Positions 18,351 to 28,145 of a DNA stretch of 64,000 nt are shown one piece after another. How positions within the stretch are numbered: the first letter of the stretch is position 1; each line of letters begins with the position of its first letter. The position numbers were made by a program, and so were the translations under genes. The stretch covers positions 62,001 to 126,000 of the forward strand of contig JAFQPG010000013.1 in assembly GCA_017411835.1 (NCBI GenBank), written 5' to 3'. Under the pieces are notes generated by a model. It saw nothing but the letters and a program-made list of their open reading frames with translations, was not told the DNA's origin and made no database searches. This stretch comes from Ruminococcus sp. (GTDB taxonomy: Bacteria > Bacillota > Clostridia > Oscillospirales > Acutalibacteraceae).

Positions 18351-20342
18351 ATGGGTAAAATCAATGTACTGGATAAGCACGTAGCTGAACTTATTGCTGC
18401 AGGTGAGGTGGTGGAAAGACCATCTTCCGTTATTAAAGAATTGGTCGAAAATTCTATCGATGCAGGTGCTACTGATATTACTGTCGAGATAAAAAACGGC
18501 GGTACAACCTTTATGCGTGTTACCGATAATGGTTGCGGAATTTTAAAAGAAGATATAAAAATAGCTTTTTTAAGACACGCAACAAGTAAAGTTAAAGCTG
18601 AAAATGACCTTGATTGCATCTCAACTTTAGGTTTTCGAGGTGAGGCTTTGGCTTCTATCTCTGCGGTATCGCGTCTTGAACTTATCACAAAAGCTGATAC
18701 GGAAGAAATAGGCACAAGATATGTCATTTCGGGTGGAGAAGAGATTTCTTTTGGTGATGCCGGCTGTCCAAACGGTACAACTTTTATCATCAGAGATTTG
18801 TTTTACAACATTCCGGCACGAATGAAGTTTTTGAAAACAGATAAGGGAGAGGGCAACGCCGTTTCAAATGTTATTGATAAAATTGCCCTTTCGCATCCAG
18901 AAGTTGCAATTACATACATAAAAGATTCTAAGCAGGTTTTGAAAACCTCTGGTGACGGCAAACTTATGTCCGCTATCTATTCCGTTTTTGGTAGAGAGTT
19001 TGCCCTAGGTCTTATCGAGGTCGATTACGAGCTTAACGGCATTACCGTTAAAGGTTATGTATCTAAACCCCAGAACGCACGACCAAACAGAAATATGCAA
19101 ACCTTCTTCATTAACGGCCGTTTTGTAAAAAGCCGTACCGCTATGGCGGCAGTAGAAGAGGCGTGCAAGGGTTCTATTATGGTTGGTAAATTTGCTTCCT
19201 GCGTGCTTAATATTGATATTGCTTTTGAAGCTGTAGATGTAAACGTGCATCCTGCTAAAATCGAGGTTCGTTTTGTAAATGAGCGTCCTGTATTTGATGC
19301 GGTATATCACGCAGTTAAAACCGCTTTAAATCAAAGAGACTCACGAAAGAACGCGACATTTGCTCAAAGCAAACCAGCACTAAAGGTTAATCCTTTTGAA
19401 CTTGCTCAAAAAGCTTTTCGCGAGCGTGACGAAGAAAAGAAACCACTAATTAAAACAGAGCCTGTAAAAGGCGTTAGTAAAAAAGATACAAACCCGTTTG
19501 ATTTTCTTGACGAGCCTGTTGTTACTGCTCAAAAGCCAATTTCCTTTTCACCTAAGGTTTCTGATGTATCTAATTCTTTAGACATACATAGCAAAGCAAA
19601 TGTTAATCAGGTAAATGAACAGGATAATATTGTTCAATCGCCAGAAAAAGCAAAGGATACTGCTGAAGATTCAAATGAAGTTGTTTTTTCAGAGCCTATA
19701 CAACCTGACGATACTCAAGCTGAAATTGTTTCACAACCTGAGGAAATTAAACCTTTAGTAGAGTATGATACTGATACATTTAGATATATTGGAGAGGCAT
19801 TCAAAACTTATATAATTATTGAAAAGAATGCAAAAGAGTTACTGCTTATTGATAAGCACGCTGCACACGAGCGTATTATTTACGAAAGACTAAAAGCCCA
19901 AAAGGGTTCTGGTTATTCGCAGTTGTTAATTGAACCTATTTCAGTAGTTCTTAATAAAATCGACTACGATGCTGCCGTTTCCAATCTTGATATGTTTTTT
20001 GATGCGGGATTTGAAATCGAAGACTTTGGCAACGGCGTGATTTTAGTCAGAAGTGCTCCTCAATACCTTGATAAAGAAGATATTGAGCAGACTGTTATTG
20101 AGATGGCTGGATACATCTGTGATAACAAAAAGGATATCTGTAGTGAAAAAATGGACTGGATTTATCACAATGTTGCATGCAGAGCTGCTATAAAAGCAGG
20201 AAACATCAGCTCGGATATGGAACTGATTGATATTGCTAAAAAACTCGAGAATGACCAGTCGCTTAAATACTGCCCACACGGCAGACCTCTGACTGTTATT
20301 ATTAAAAAGCGTGAAATTGAAAAAATGTTTGGTAGAGTGTGA
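18351..20342 (+). CDS. mutL: DNA mismatch repair endonuclease MutL
   Basis: 663 residues from ATG 18351 behind AGAGGTGA. The GHKL ATPase domain shows ELVENSIDAG, DNGCGI and GFRGEAL. A variable linker of about 100 residues follows. The C-terminal domain carries an endonuclease motif DKHAxxExxxxE starting at Asp501, with Lys where Gln is more common, plus ACRAAIKAG and CPHGRP. This indicates the nicking form used by bacteria lacking MutH. It lies 22 bases behind mutS and 4 bases before miaA. Confidence 0.97.
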   Translation: MGKINVLDKHVAELIAAGEVVERPSSVIKELVENSIDAGATDITVEIKNGGTTFMRVTDNGCGILKEDIKIAFLRHATSKVKAENDLDCISTLGFRGEALASISAVSRLELITKADTEEIGTRYVISGGEEISFGDAGCPNGTTFIIRDLFYNIPARMKFLKTDKGEGNAVSNVIDKIALSHPEVAITYIKDSKQVLKTSGDGKLMSAIYSVFGREFALGLIEVDYELNGITVKGYVSKPQNARPNRNMQTFFINGRFVKSRTAMAAVEEACKGSIMVGKFASCVLNIDIAFEAVDVNVHPAKIEVRFVNERPVFDAVYHAVKTALNQRDSRKNATFAQSKPALKVNPFELAQKAFRERDEEKKPLIKTEPVKGVSKKDTNPFDFLDEPVVTAQKPISFSPKVSDVSNSLDIHSKANVNQVNEQDNIVQSPEKAKDTAEDSNEVVFSEPIQPDDTQAEIVSQPEEIKPLVEYDTDTFRYIGEAFKTYIIIEKNAKELLLIDKHAAHERIIYERLKAQKGSGYSQLLIEPISVVLNKIDYDAAVSNLDMFFDAGFEIEDFGNGVILVRSAPQYLDKEDIEQTVIEMAGYICDNKKDICSEKMDWIYHNVACRAAIKAGNISSDMELIDIAKKLENDQSLKYCPHGRPLTVIIKKREIEKMFGRV

Positions 20343-20346
20343 TTGT

Positions 20347-21297
20347 ATGAGCGAAAATAAGATACAGCTTGTTTCTATAGTTGGACCTACTGCCAGCGGT
20401 AAAACAGCTTTATCAATCAATTTAGCTAAAAAATTTGATGGCGAGATAGTTTCGGCTGACTCTATGCAGATCTATAAAGGAATGGATATTGCGACCGCTA
20501 AGCCTTCTGTAAAAGAGCAAGCCGGCATCAAGCATCATCTGATTGATTTTTTAGAACCGCAAGAGAGCTTTTCTGTTGCGCAGTATTGCGAGTTAGCACA
20601 CGCTATAATAAAGGATATTAGCGACAGAGGAAAACTGCCGATACTTGTTGGCGGTACAGGGCTATACGTAGATTCTCTGATTAATAATATTACTTTTTCA
20701 CAGTGCAGTAATGACGAAGGTTTAAGAGAAGAGCTTTATTCGCTCTATCTTGAAAATGGTGTAGAATATCTGATTGATATGCTTTCTAAGTTTGATTCTC
20801 CTATGGCTGAAAAGCTGAGCGTCGAGAAAAATGTAAAGCGTATTATCAGAGCTATTGAAATATATAAAGTTACCGGTGTCACGATGACTCAACATAATTT
20901 AAATTCAAGAAACGTTGAAAGTCCTTATGATGTTGTAAAAATCGGAATAACCGCTACCGACAGACAGTTTTTGTACGATAGAATCAACAGAAGAGTTGAT
21001 TTAATGATTGAAAATGGTCTTGTAGAGGAAGCAAAGGCTGCTTTAAAACTCGTTTTTAGCAATACCTCCTCAATGGCTATAGGGCACAAAGAGCTATTAC
21101 CGTATTTTGAAGGAAATGCTACATTAGAGCAATGTGTTGAAAATTTGAAAATGCAAACAAGAAGATATGCTAAACGACAGCTCACATGGTTTAATAAAGA
21201 TAAGAATATCAACTGGTTTAATATTGATGAAATAGATTGCAAAGAGCTTGTATTAAAAGCATCTTTGTTGATTAAGAAGGAATTATTTAATGAGTAA
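20347..21297 (+). CDS. miaA: tRNA dimethylallyltransferase MiaA
   Basis: 316 residues. The P-loop GPTASGKT is at 13-20; then DSMQIYKGMDIATAKP, HHLIDF, and GGTGLYVDSL, and near the C terminus AIGHKELLPYF and RRYAKRQLTWF with its basic surface. It attaches the dimethylallyl group to A37 of tRNAs reading UNN codons, making the substrate for MiaB in the same cluster. The start ATG 20347 is 4 bases after mutL, with only a weak ribosome binding site, so coupling to mutL is likely. Confidence 0.96.
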   Translation: MSENKIQLVSIVGPTASGKTALSINLAKKFDGEIVSADSMQIYKGMDIATAKPSVKEQAGIKHHLIDFLEPQESFSVAQYCELAHAIIKDISDRGKLPILVGGTGLYVDSLINNITFSQCSNDEGLREELYSLYLENGVEYLIDMLSKFDSPMAEKLSVEKNVKRIIRAIEIYKVTGVTMTQHNLNSRNVESPYDVVKIGITATDRQFLYDRINRRVDLMIENGLVEEAKAALKLVFSNTSSMAIGHKELLPYFEGNATLEQCVENLKMQTRRYAKRQLTWFNKDKNINWFNIDEIDCKELVLKASLLIKKELFNE

Positions 21298-22654
21298 AAG
21301 TAATACTGACAGTAAAAAAAGAAGAGTAAACAAGCGTTCTGCACAACAGCGCGCTGCAGCTAGAAAACTCACAAGCAGAATTATTGTGGGTATATTGGTT
21401 GCGTTTGCACTTCTTTCTATCATTTTTATTTTTGTTACTACTAATTTTATGGGTAGTGATAATTTAGTTACTGAAGTTGCTGAAAAGACTATAGTTAATG
21501 AGTCGATTAATACAACCGGTTTTGTAATAAGAGACGAAGAATATATCAGCAATGATACTAAGGGCGTTTTAGTATATCAGGTTTCTAATGGTGACAAAAT
21601 TGCAGTTAAAGGTACTATAGCAACCATATATAAAAACGAAACAGATGCTGTAAACTACCAGAAAATTTGCAGATTAGATGAAGAGATTAGCGAATTAACC
21701 GAACTCAATAATATTATGGGTTCATCAAACGTTGGTCTTGATTCTGTCAATAATCGTCTTGATCAGAAATTAACTACTTTTATTCAGAATGTTAATATGC
21801 GTGACTTTAATAACATCACCAACGCTGAAAACGAGTTGATTTCTGCTATATACAGAAAGCAGATTATTACGGGTGACCAAGAAAATTTTGACGAAAAAAT
21901 TGCTGAACTTGAGGACGAAAAAGCTCAACTTGAAAATAGTTCGGGAGATAGCATCGGAGAGATTATTGCAAAACACTCAGGTTATTTTTCTTCTAATATA
22001 GACGGTTACGAAAACACTTTTTCAATAGACGATTTATCTCAAATTAAGTATTCTGATATAAAAGATGTTGAGCCTGATGACAAAATAAAGGGTAAAGACT
22101 TCGTTGGTAAAGTTTTAAAAGGTGTTAATTGGTATTTAGCTTGTCCTGTTTCTGATGAACAAGCCGTTGCAATTAATCACAATAATTCTGCTGTAAATGT
22201 CAGAATACCTTATGCGACTAACGAATCAATTCCGGCAAGAGTTGTTAGTGTTAATCAATTTTCAAATGAAGAAAAAGCTGTTGTAGTTCTTGAATGTAAC
22301 TATATGAGTCCTGCTATTTCTCAAATTAGAAATGAGGGCGTTGAAATACTGCTTAATACATATGAAGGACTAAAGGTTAGCAAAAAGGCTTTACACGACG
22401 ATTATGTAACAAAAACTGTGTACGATGAAAATGGAAACAAAAAATCTGTTGAAAGTAAAGTACAGGGCGTTTACGTTAAGTATGGCAATCAGCTTTTATT
22501 TAAGCAGGTGTTTATAGTTTATTCTGCTGAAGATTATGTTATTTGTAGTGAAAATCCAAGCTCTGATGTGCTGTTTAACGGCTCAACACTTGCTTTGTAT
22601 GATGAAGTCGTTGTAGAAGGAGATGATTTATTCGATGGCAAGCTCATTGATTGA
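21290..22654 (+). CDS. HlyD-like membrane-anchored protein of the division cluster
   Basis: 454 residues. A very basic cytoplasmic N terminus (about 1-27) precedes one membrane helix at about 28-50; the rest is outside the cell. After the helix comes a barrel-sandwich half motif (GFVIRDEEYIS...GVLVYQVSNGDKI), a helical hairpin with much Glu/Leu, a second half motif around KVLKGVNWYLAC, and a beta C terminus. This is the layout of HlyD-type adaptor proteins, but no transporter gene is beside it. Its place just before ylmE-sepF-ylmH-divIVA suggests an envelope or division role; that is inference. It overlaps miaA by 8 bases and ylmE by about 20. Confidence 0.65.
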   Translation: MSKSNTDSKKRRVNKRSAQQRAAARKLTSRIIVGILVAFALLSIIFIFVTTNFMGSDNLVTEVAEKTIVNESINTTGFVIRDEEYISNDTKGVLVYQVSNGDKIAVKGTIATIYKNETDAVNYQKICRLDEEISELTELNNIMGSSNVGLDSVNNRLDQKLTTFIQNVNMRDFNNITNAENELISAIYRKQIITGDQENFDEKIAELEDEKAQLENSSGDSIGEIIAKHSGYFSSNIDGYENTFSIDDLSQIKYSDIKDVEPDDKIKGKDFVGKVLKGVNWYLACPVSDEQAVAINHNNSAVNVRIPYATNESIPARVVSVNQFSNEEKAVVVLECNYMSPAISQIRNEGVEILLNTYEGLKVSKKALHDDYVTKTVYDENGNKKSVESKVQGVYVKYGNQLLFKQVFIVYSAEDYVICSENPSSDVLFNGSTLALYDEVVVEGDDLFDGKLID

Positions 22655-23345
22655 TGTTGAATATAATTACAAAAAGATATGTGATAATATTGCAAACGCT
22701 GCAATTAAATGTGGCAAAAAGCCTGAAGATATTACCTTGCTTGCTGCAACAAAGACTGTAGATGCGCTTACTATTAATCACGCTATTTCTCTCGGTCTTA
22801 AATATATTGGCGAGAATAGGGTGCAGGAGCTCTTATCTAAATATGATGATTATAATTTAAATGATTGCTCTTTGCAGTTTATCGGTCATCTGCAGACTAA
22901 TAAAGTCAGACAGATTATTGATAAGGTCGATTTAATTCAATCTGTTGATTCTCTAAAATTAGCAAGCGAGATTTCTAGGCAAGCACAGCTAAAAAACAGA
23001 GAAATTGATATACTGGTTGAAGTGAATATCGGTAGAGAAGAAAATAAATCGGGTATAATGCCTGAATTATTAAATGATTTATTGTATCAAATCAAAGATT
23101 TACCGTCTATTCACATAAAAGGCTTGATGGCAATTCCGCCGATTTGTGATAATACACAGAAAATTTGTAAATATTTTGATAATATGCATAAAATGTTTAT
23201 TGACATTAAGGGCGAAAACATAGATAATATATCTATGGATGTACTGTCGATGGGTATGTCCGATGATTATGTTGAGGCTATTTTATCCGGCTCTAATATG
23301 GTTAGAGTTGGTTCTGCGCTTTTTGGTGCAAGGAATTATACTTAA
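22635..23345 (+). CDS. ylmE: YggS/YlmE family pyridoxal-phosphate homeostasis protein
   Basis: About 236 residues folding as a PLP-binding TIM barrel. Lys in LLAATKT is the expected PLP attachment site; YIGENRVQEL, FIGHLQTNK, LIQSVDS and LSMGMSDDYVEAI are family motifs, with a phosphate-binding GSNMVRVGSALFG. These proteins buffer free PLP and have no known catalytic reaction. Two in-frame ATG codons (22623, 22635) are possible; neither has ideal spacing to GAAGGAG, and 22635 best fits the family N terminus. The start lies inside the preceding gene. Confidence 0.92.
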   Translation: MASSLIDVEYNYKKICDNIANAAIKCGKKPEDITLLAATKTVDALTINHAISLGLKYIGENRVQELLSKYDDYNLNDCSLQFIGHLQTNKVRQIIDKVDLIQSVDSLKLASEISRQAQLKNREIDILVEVNIGREENKSGIMPELLNDLLYQIKDLPSIHIKGLMAIPPICDNTQKICKYFDNMHKMFIDIKGENIDNISMDVLSMGMSDDYVEAILSGSNMVRVGSALFGARNYT

Positions 23346-23366
23346 GATTAATTGGAGGTTTTATAT

Positions 23367-23867
23367 ATGGCTGGTTTTGTTGATAAATTTAAGCGTATGT
23401 GGGATGCCCCTGACGACGAGTACGAGTATGATGAGTACGGCTACGAAGATGATGTAGACGAGCAGGAAGAATCTTACTCAAGCAGATCAAGCAGAAGAAG
23501 ATATGACGATTATGACGATTTTTCAGATCAACCTTCTTCTCGTGAGTCTTCTCGTAGAAGCAAGGTGGTAAATATCAGCGCTACTGCAAAATTACAGGTT
23601 GCTTTATTTAAACCTGAAAAATTTGGCGAAGAAACACGTAATATTGCTGACGAGCTTGTAAAAACTCATACTGTTGTTCTTAATTTAGAAAATACTAATA
23701 AAGATATGGCAAGACGTATTATTGACTTTTTAAGTGGTGTAGCTTATGCTAACCGCGGTAAAATTAAAAAGGTTTCTGCTAATACTTTTATTATTATTCC
23801 TAGCAATGTTGATTTAACAGGCGACGATTTACTTGACGAGCTTGAACACAGTGGTCTTTATTTCTAA
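23367..23867 (+). CDS. sepF: Cell division protein SepF
   Basis: 166 residues from ATG 23367 behind TTGGAGG. The N terminus (MAGFVDKFKRMW) is the amphipathic membrane-binding helix, then an acidic, Tyr/Ser/Arg-rich linker to about residue 72, then the globular SepF domain with FKPEKF, NLENTNKDMARRIIDFLSG and FIIIPSNVDL. SepF anchors FtsZ to the membrane and bundles it. It overlaps ylmH by one base (TAATG). Confidence 0.96.
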   Translation: MAGFVDKFKRMWDAPDDEYEYDEYGYEDDVDEQEESYSSRSSRRRYDDYDDFSDQPSSRESSRRSKVVNISATAKLQVALFKPEKFGEETRNIADELVKTHTVVLNLENTNKDMARRIIDFLSGVAYANRGKIKKVSANTFIIIPSNVDLTGDDLLDELEHSGLYF

Positions 23868-24610
23868 TGTCTTTTACAAACGATGCCGAATCTAAGCTTT
23901 TATTGTCTAAAGCTAAAGATACGGTTAATTTGTCCGATAAACGAAGTACAGCTTGTTTTTTGGGCTTTTTGAATGAACACGAGTCGCAACTTATTAAAGA
24001 CGGCATTCACTTAAATGATGAATGTATGTTTTGGGGTGGATACAACGGTGCTCAAAGAGTGATTTTTGGAGCTAATGTATCCGAAATTTCCTGCTTTCCT
24101 ATTACAGCGATTAAATTTACTTTTAAAAAGGAATATGAATTATCTCACCGCGATTTTTTAGGTGCTTTGATGTCGCTTGGTATTGAACGCGACACAGTCG
24201 GAGATATTCTTGTTTTTGAAGGCGAAGCTGTTGTTTTTGTCAAAACTGAGATTGCTCAGTTTATTATTGGACAAATTGATAAAATCGGCAGGGTAGGAGT
24301 AAAGCAAGCGAAGTTTGATACACACGATTTTGAATTTGAGAATGAATTTGATGTTTTAAATTTTACTATTTCATCTCTTAGAATTGATGTGTTTGTGTCT
24401 GCTGTTTGTTCATTGTCACGTGAAAAATCTCAGAGGCTTATTTTTACTGATGCTGTATCTGTTAATCACAGGATAATAAATAATACATCGAAAACTATTG
24501 ATGTAGGTGATGTAATCACCATCAAAAAATTTGGGAAATTTGTTTTTACTGAGAATAACGGCTTTTCTAAAAAAGGAAAAGTTAAGATCGAAGTAAAACA
24601 CTTTAGATAG
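23867..24610 (+). CDS. ylmH: YlmH family RNA-binding S4-domain protein
   Basis: 247 residues. The N-terminal part resembles the YlmH core (CFLGFLNEHE, FWGGYNGAQRVIFG). The C-terminal S4 domain runs from about residue 175 (SLRIDVFVSAVCSLSREKSQRLIF, in parts) with VSVNHRIINNTSKTIDVGD as the RNA-binding surface. The protein is linked to ribosome rescue and division genes in Bacillota. It starts on the sepF stop codon and divIVA follows after 11 bases. Confidence 0.92.
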   Translation: MSFTNDAESKLLLSKAKDTVNLSDKRSTACFLGFLNEHESQLIKDGIHLNDECMFWGGYNGAQRVIFGANVSEISCFPITAIKFTFKKEYELSHRDFLGALMSLGIERDTVGDILVFEGEAVVFVKTEIAQFIIGQIDKIGRVGVKQAKFDTHDFEFENEFDVLNFTISSLRIDVFVSAVCSLSREKSQRLIFTDAVSVNHRIINNTSKTIDVGDVITIKKFGKFVFTENNGFSKKGKVKIEVKHFR

Positions 24611-24621
24611 GAGTGCATATT

Positions 24622-25293
24622 ATGCTTACAATTGAAGAAATCAAAAATATTGCTTTTAGAAAAGCTGGTATGGGTGGTTATCGCCCTGATGATGTAGACG
24701 AGTTTATTGATGATGTTATCGAAACTATTGAGAAAATGAAGGCTGAAAAAGCTGATTTGCTCAAGAAGATGGATATTCTCGCTACAAAAATCGAACAGTA
24801 CAGAGATGATGAAGAAACAGTTAGAAATGCGCTTCTTTCATCACAGAAGATTGCTGATCAGGCTTTAAAAGAAGCTAACGATAAGGCTGCTTACATAATC
24901 AAATCTGCTGAAAAGAAATCAAAGAAGATTTTAACTGAAGCTCAGATGGCTACAGAGCGTGAAAAAGATAAGTACGAGGCTGTACTTGCTGAAACAGCTA
25001 AGCTCAGAAAAGAAATGATTTCTCTTTATAAAAAGCATCTTTCACTTCTTGACGAATTCCCTAATGAGGATGCTGTTGCTCAAAGACGTGACAAGCTCGA
25101 CGAAAAATTCCCTTTTGAACCTGTTGAGGAAATTATCAACGCTGATGAAGTTGAAATTGATGTTGAAGAGGAAATGGTACAGGCTGCTGAGGTTAAACCT
25201 AACGTTAAGCCTAAAACCGAAGAGTCAAATGAAGAGCCAAAGAATGATAAATTTGACCAGCTCAAGTTTGGCGACAATTATGATGTAGAATAA
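24622..25293 (+). CDS. divIVA: DivIVA-family polar and septal scaffold protein
   Basis: 223 residues. The start MLTIEEIKNIAFRKAGMGGY matches the membrane-curvature-binding N domain, and YRPDDVDEFIDDV is the family signature. A long coiled coil covers about 30-150, then an acidic, Pro/Glu-rich tail to the end. The start is ATG 24622 behind TAGGAGTG; the GTG at 24613 lies within that site. It is the last gene of the ylmE-sepF-ylmH-divIVA group and leads into ileS after 23 bases. Confidence 0.95.
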   Translation: MLTIEEIKNIAFRKAGMGGYRPDDVDEFIDDVIETIEKMKAEKADLLKKMDILATKIEQYRDDEETVRNALLSSQKIADQALKEANDKAAYIIKSAEKKSKKILTEAQMATEREKDKYEAVLAETAKLRKEMISLYKKHLSLLDEFPNEDAVAQRRDKLDEKFPFEPVEEIINADEVEIDVEEEMVQAAEVKPNVKPKTEESNEEPKNDKFDQLKFGDNYDVE

Positions 25294-25316
25294 TTTATTT
25301 TGGAGTGTAGAAAGAA

Positions 25317-28088
25317 ATGTCCCAGGATTATAATTCCACTTTAAATCTGCCAAAAACAGATTTTCCTATGCGTGCGGGCTTGCCACAATCAGAGCCTGTA
25401 ACTCTAGAAAAGTGGCTTGATAGCAAGGTTTATGAAAAATTAATGGAGAAAAACGAGGGTAAACCGCTGTATATATTGCACGACGGCCCTCCTTATGCTA
25501 ACGGTAATATTCACCTTGGTACTGCATTAAATAAGGTATTAAAGGACTTTATCGTAAGATATAAGAATATGTCAGGCTTTAAAGCACCATTTGTTCCGGG
25601 TTGGGATACACACGGTCTTCCAACTGAGCTTAAAGCCAGAGCAAAAGCAGGTGTAGGTAATTCGACTACAATTTCTGATGTAGAGTTACGTAAAATCTGT
25701 CGTGAATTTGCTTTAGGTTATCTTGATGATCAGCGTAATCAGTTTAAGAGACTCGGTGCTATTGGTGAATGGGAAAACCCATATATCACTTTGACACACG
25801 ATTTTGAAGCTACTCAGATTGAAGTTTTTGCACAGATGGCTTGTAAGGGTTATATTTACAAAGGATTAAAGCCTGTTTATTGGTGTCCTGAATGTAAGAC
25901 AGCCCTCGCTGAAGCAGAAATCGAATACGCTGAGGATCCTTGCCATTCTATTTATGTTAAGTTCAATGTTACAGATGACCTTGGAAAGCTCTCATCACTT
26001 GGTGTAGATCCTTCTAAGTGCTATTTTGTTATCTGGACTACAACAACATGGACTTTACCTGCAAACGTTGCTATTTGTGTTGGTCCTGATTTTGAGTATT
26101 CAGTAGTTAAAGCAAACGACGAATACTATGTGATGGCTACTGAGCTTTATAAAAACGCTATGGAAGCAGCTTCTATTTCCGAATATGAGGTTGTAGCTAC
26201 AATTAAGGGTAGCGAGCTTGAGTACATCAAAACAGCTCATCCGTTTATCGACAGAACTTCTCTTGTTATTGTTGGTGACCACGTAACTCTCGAGAGTGGT
26301 ACAGGCTGTGTTCATACTGCTCCTGGTCATGGTGTTGAGGACTTTGAGGTTTGCAAGAACTACAAGGAACTGCCTATAGTTGTTCCTGTTGATGCTGATG
26401 GTAAATTGACTGCTGAGGCTGGTCAGTTTGCCGGTTTATCAACTGAAGAAGCAAACAAGCCTATTGCTATGCATTTGCAGGAAACAGGTGCGCTTTTTGC
26501 TCTTACTAAGATCATTCACCAGTATCCACATTGCTGGAGATGTAAAAAACCTGTTATTTTCAGAGCTACCGACCAATGGTTCTGCTCTGTTGACGATTTT
26601 AAAGACGACGCTTGTAAAGCTATTGAAACTGTTCAGTGGATTCCAAAATGGGGTCAGGACAGAATCACATCAATGGTTAGAGAACGCAAAGACTGGTGTA
26701 TTTCACGTCAGCGTAAATGGGGCGTTCCTATTCCGATTTTCTTCTGTAAAGAATGTGGCGAGCCACATATCGATAAAGATGCTATGCAGGCTGTTGCTGA
26801 TATTTTCCGCGTTAAGGGTTCTGATGCATGGTATGAACTTGATGCTTCTGAATTCTTACCTGAGGGAACAAAATGTAAGAAGTGCGGTTGCACTGAGTTT
26901 GAAAAAGAAAAAGACATTATGGACGTTTGGTTCGATAGTGGTTCTTCTCACGCTGCAGTTCTTAAAAACAGAGATTATCTTAATTGGCCTGCTGACCTTT
27001 ACCTTGAAGGTGCTGACCAATATCGTGGTTGGTTCCAGTCTTCACTTTTGACATCAGTTGCTACAACAGGTGGTGCACCATATAAGGCTGTACTTACTCA
27101 CGGTTGGGTAGTAGACGGCGAAGGCAGAAAGATGAGTAAATCTCTTGGTAACGGTATCGACCCACAGGAGGTTGTAGACCAGTATGGTGCTGATGTGCTA
27201 AGACTTTGGGTTGCATCTTCAGATTATCACGTGGATATCAGAATTTCTAAAGATATTTTAAAACAGCTTTCTGAAGCTTACAGAAAGATTAGAAATACTG
27301 CAAGATATATTTTAGGTAACCTTAATGACTTCAACCCTGACGAAAATATGGTTGAGTTTTCAAAGCTTTACGATATTGATAAGTGGGCTCTTAATAAGCT
27401 TAACGAGCTTATGGATAAGGTTAAGGCAGGATACGAGTCATTTGAGTTTCATCAGGTTTATCATGCTATCCACAATTTCTGCGTTGTTGATATGTCTAAC
27501 TTCTATTTAGACGTATTAAAAGATAGATTATATACAGAAAAGGCTGATTCACAGCAAAGAAGAGCTGCCCAGACTGCTATGTATATTATCCTCGATTCAC
27601 TAACTAGAATGATTTCTCCGATTCTTGCTTACACTTCAGACGAAATCTGGAGATATATGCCACACAGCTCTGACTGTGATGCCGAGAACGTTCTCTTCAA
27701 TGAAATGCCTAAAAAGGTTTTAGTCGATTGTGATGCAGAATTTACTGCAAAGTGGGATAGAATTCATGAATTAAGAGATACTGTAAAGAAAAGTCTTGAA
27801 ACTGTTATCAAAGATAAGACAATCCGTTCTTCGTTAGAAGCTTGCGTTACTCTTAAAGCAAACGGTGAAGAGTACAGCTTCTTAAAGAGCGTTGAAGACG
27901 AACTGACTACAGTATTTATCGTTTCAAAAGTTGTTATCGAAGAAGCAGATGTTGCCGAGTTAGCAGTTGAGGTTGCTAAAGCAACCGGCGAAAAATGCGA
28001 GCGTTGCTGGGCTTTCTCTGAGACTGTCGGAAGCGATTCAGAACACCCTACACTTTGTAAGAGATGCGCTGATATTTTAAACGGTTAA
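25317..28088 (+). CDS. ileS: Isoleucyl-tRNA synthetase
   Basis: 923 residues, full length. The HIGH-type signature is HLGT (66-69) in PPYANGNIHLGTALNK, the editing domain contains GTGCVHTAPGHG, and KMSKS starts at Lys605. The C terminus has a zinc finger with Cys894, 897, 914 and 917. It charges tRNA-Ile and edits valine. Only 23 bases separate it from divIVA, so there is no T-box leader; the divIVA-ileS-lspA order is common in Bacillota. A strong terminator follows. Confidence 0.98.
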   Translation: MSQDYNSTLNLPKTDFPMRAGLPQSEPVTLEKWLDSKVYEKLMEKNEGKPLYILHDGPPYANGNIHLGTALNKVLKDFIVRYKNMSGFKAPFVPGWDTHGLPTELKARAKAGVGNSTTISDVELRKICREFALGYLDDQRNQFKRLGAIGEWENPYITLTHDFEATQIEVFAQMACKGYIYKGLKPVYWCPECKTALAEAEIEYAEDPCHSIYVKFNVTDDLGKLSSLGVDPSKCYFVIWTTTTWTLPANVAICVGPDFEYSVVKANDEYYVMATELYKNAMEAASISEYEVVATIKGSELEYIKTAHPFIDRTSLVIVGDHVTLESGTGCVHTAPGHGVEDFEVCKNYKELPIVVPVDADGKLTAEAGQFAGLSTEEANKPIAMHLQETGALFALTKIIHQYPHCWRCKKPVIFRATDQWFCSVDDFKDDACKAIETVQWIPKWGQDRITSMVRERKDWCISRQRKWGVPIPIFFCKECGEPHIDKDAMQAVADIFRVKGSDAWYELDASEFLPEGTKCKKCGCTEFEKEKDIMDVWFDSGSSHAAVLKNRDYLNWPADLYLEGADQYRGWFQSSLLTSVATTGGAPYKAVLTHGWVVDGEGRKMSKSLGNGIDPQEVVDQYGADVLRLWVASSDYHVDIRISKDILKQLSEAYRKIRNTARYILGNLNDFNPDENMVEFSKLYDIDKWALNKLNELMDKVKAGYESFEFHQVYHAIHNFCVVDMSNFYLDVLKDRLYTEKADSQQRRAAQTAMYIILDSLTRMISPILAYTSDEIWRYMPHSSDCDAENVLFNEMPKKVLVDCDAEFTAKWDRIHELRDTVKKSLETVIKDKTIRSSLEACVTLKANGEEYSFLKSVEDELTTVFIVSKVVIEEADVAELAVEVAKATGEKCERCWAFSETVGSDSEHPTLCKRCADILNG

Positions 28089-28098
28089 TTTGATCTTG

Positions 28099-28132
28099 TA
28101 CGGTGTATCTTAGGATACACCGTATATTTTTT
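28099..28132 (+). terminator. Intrinsic terminator after ileS
   Basis: TACGGTGTATC (28099-28109) pairs perfectly with GATACACCGTA (28114-28124) around a TTAG loop, followed by a T-rich run ending at 28132. The lspA ribosome binding site AGGAG starts right after it. Confidence 0.9.
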
Positions 28133-28145
28133 AGGAGTTGATATT

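Noticed and set aside
26428..27051. 207-codon open frame inside ileS in another frame
   Set aside because: It lies wholly within a clear synthetase gene and its protein shows no family pattern; it is a shadow frame.
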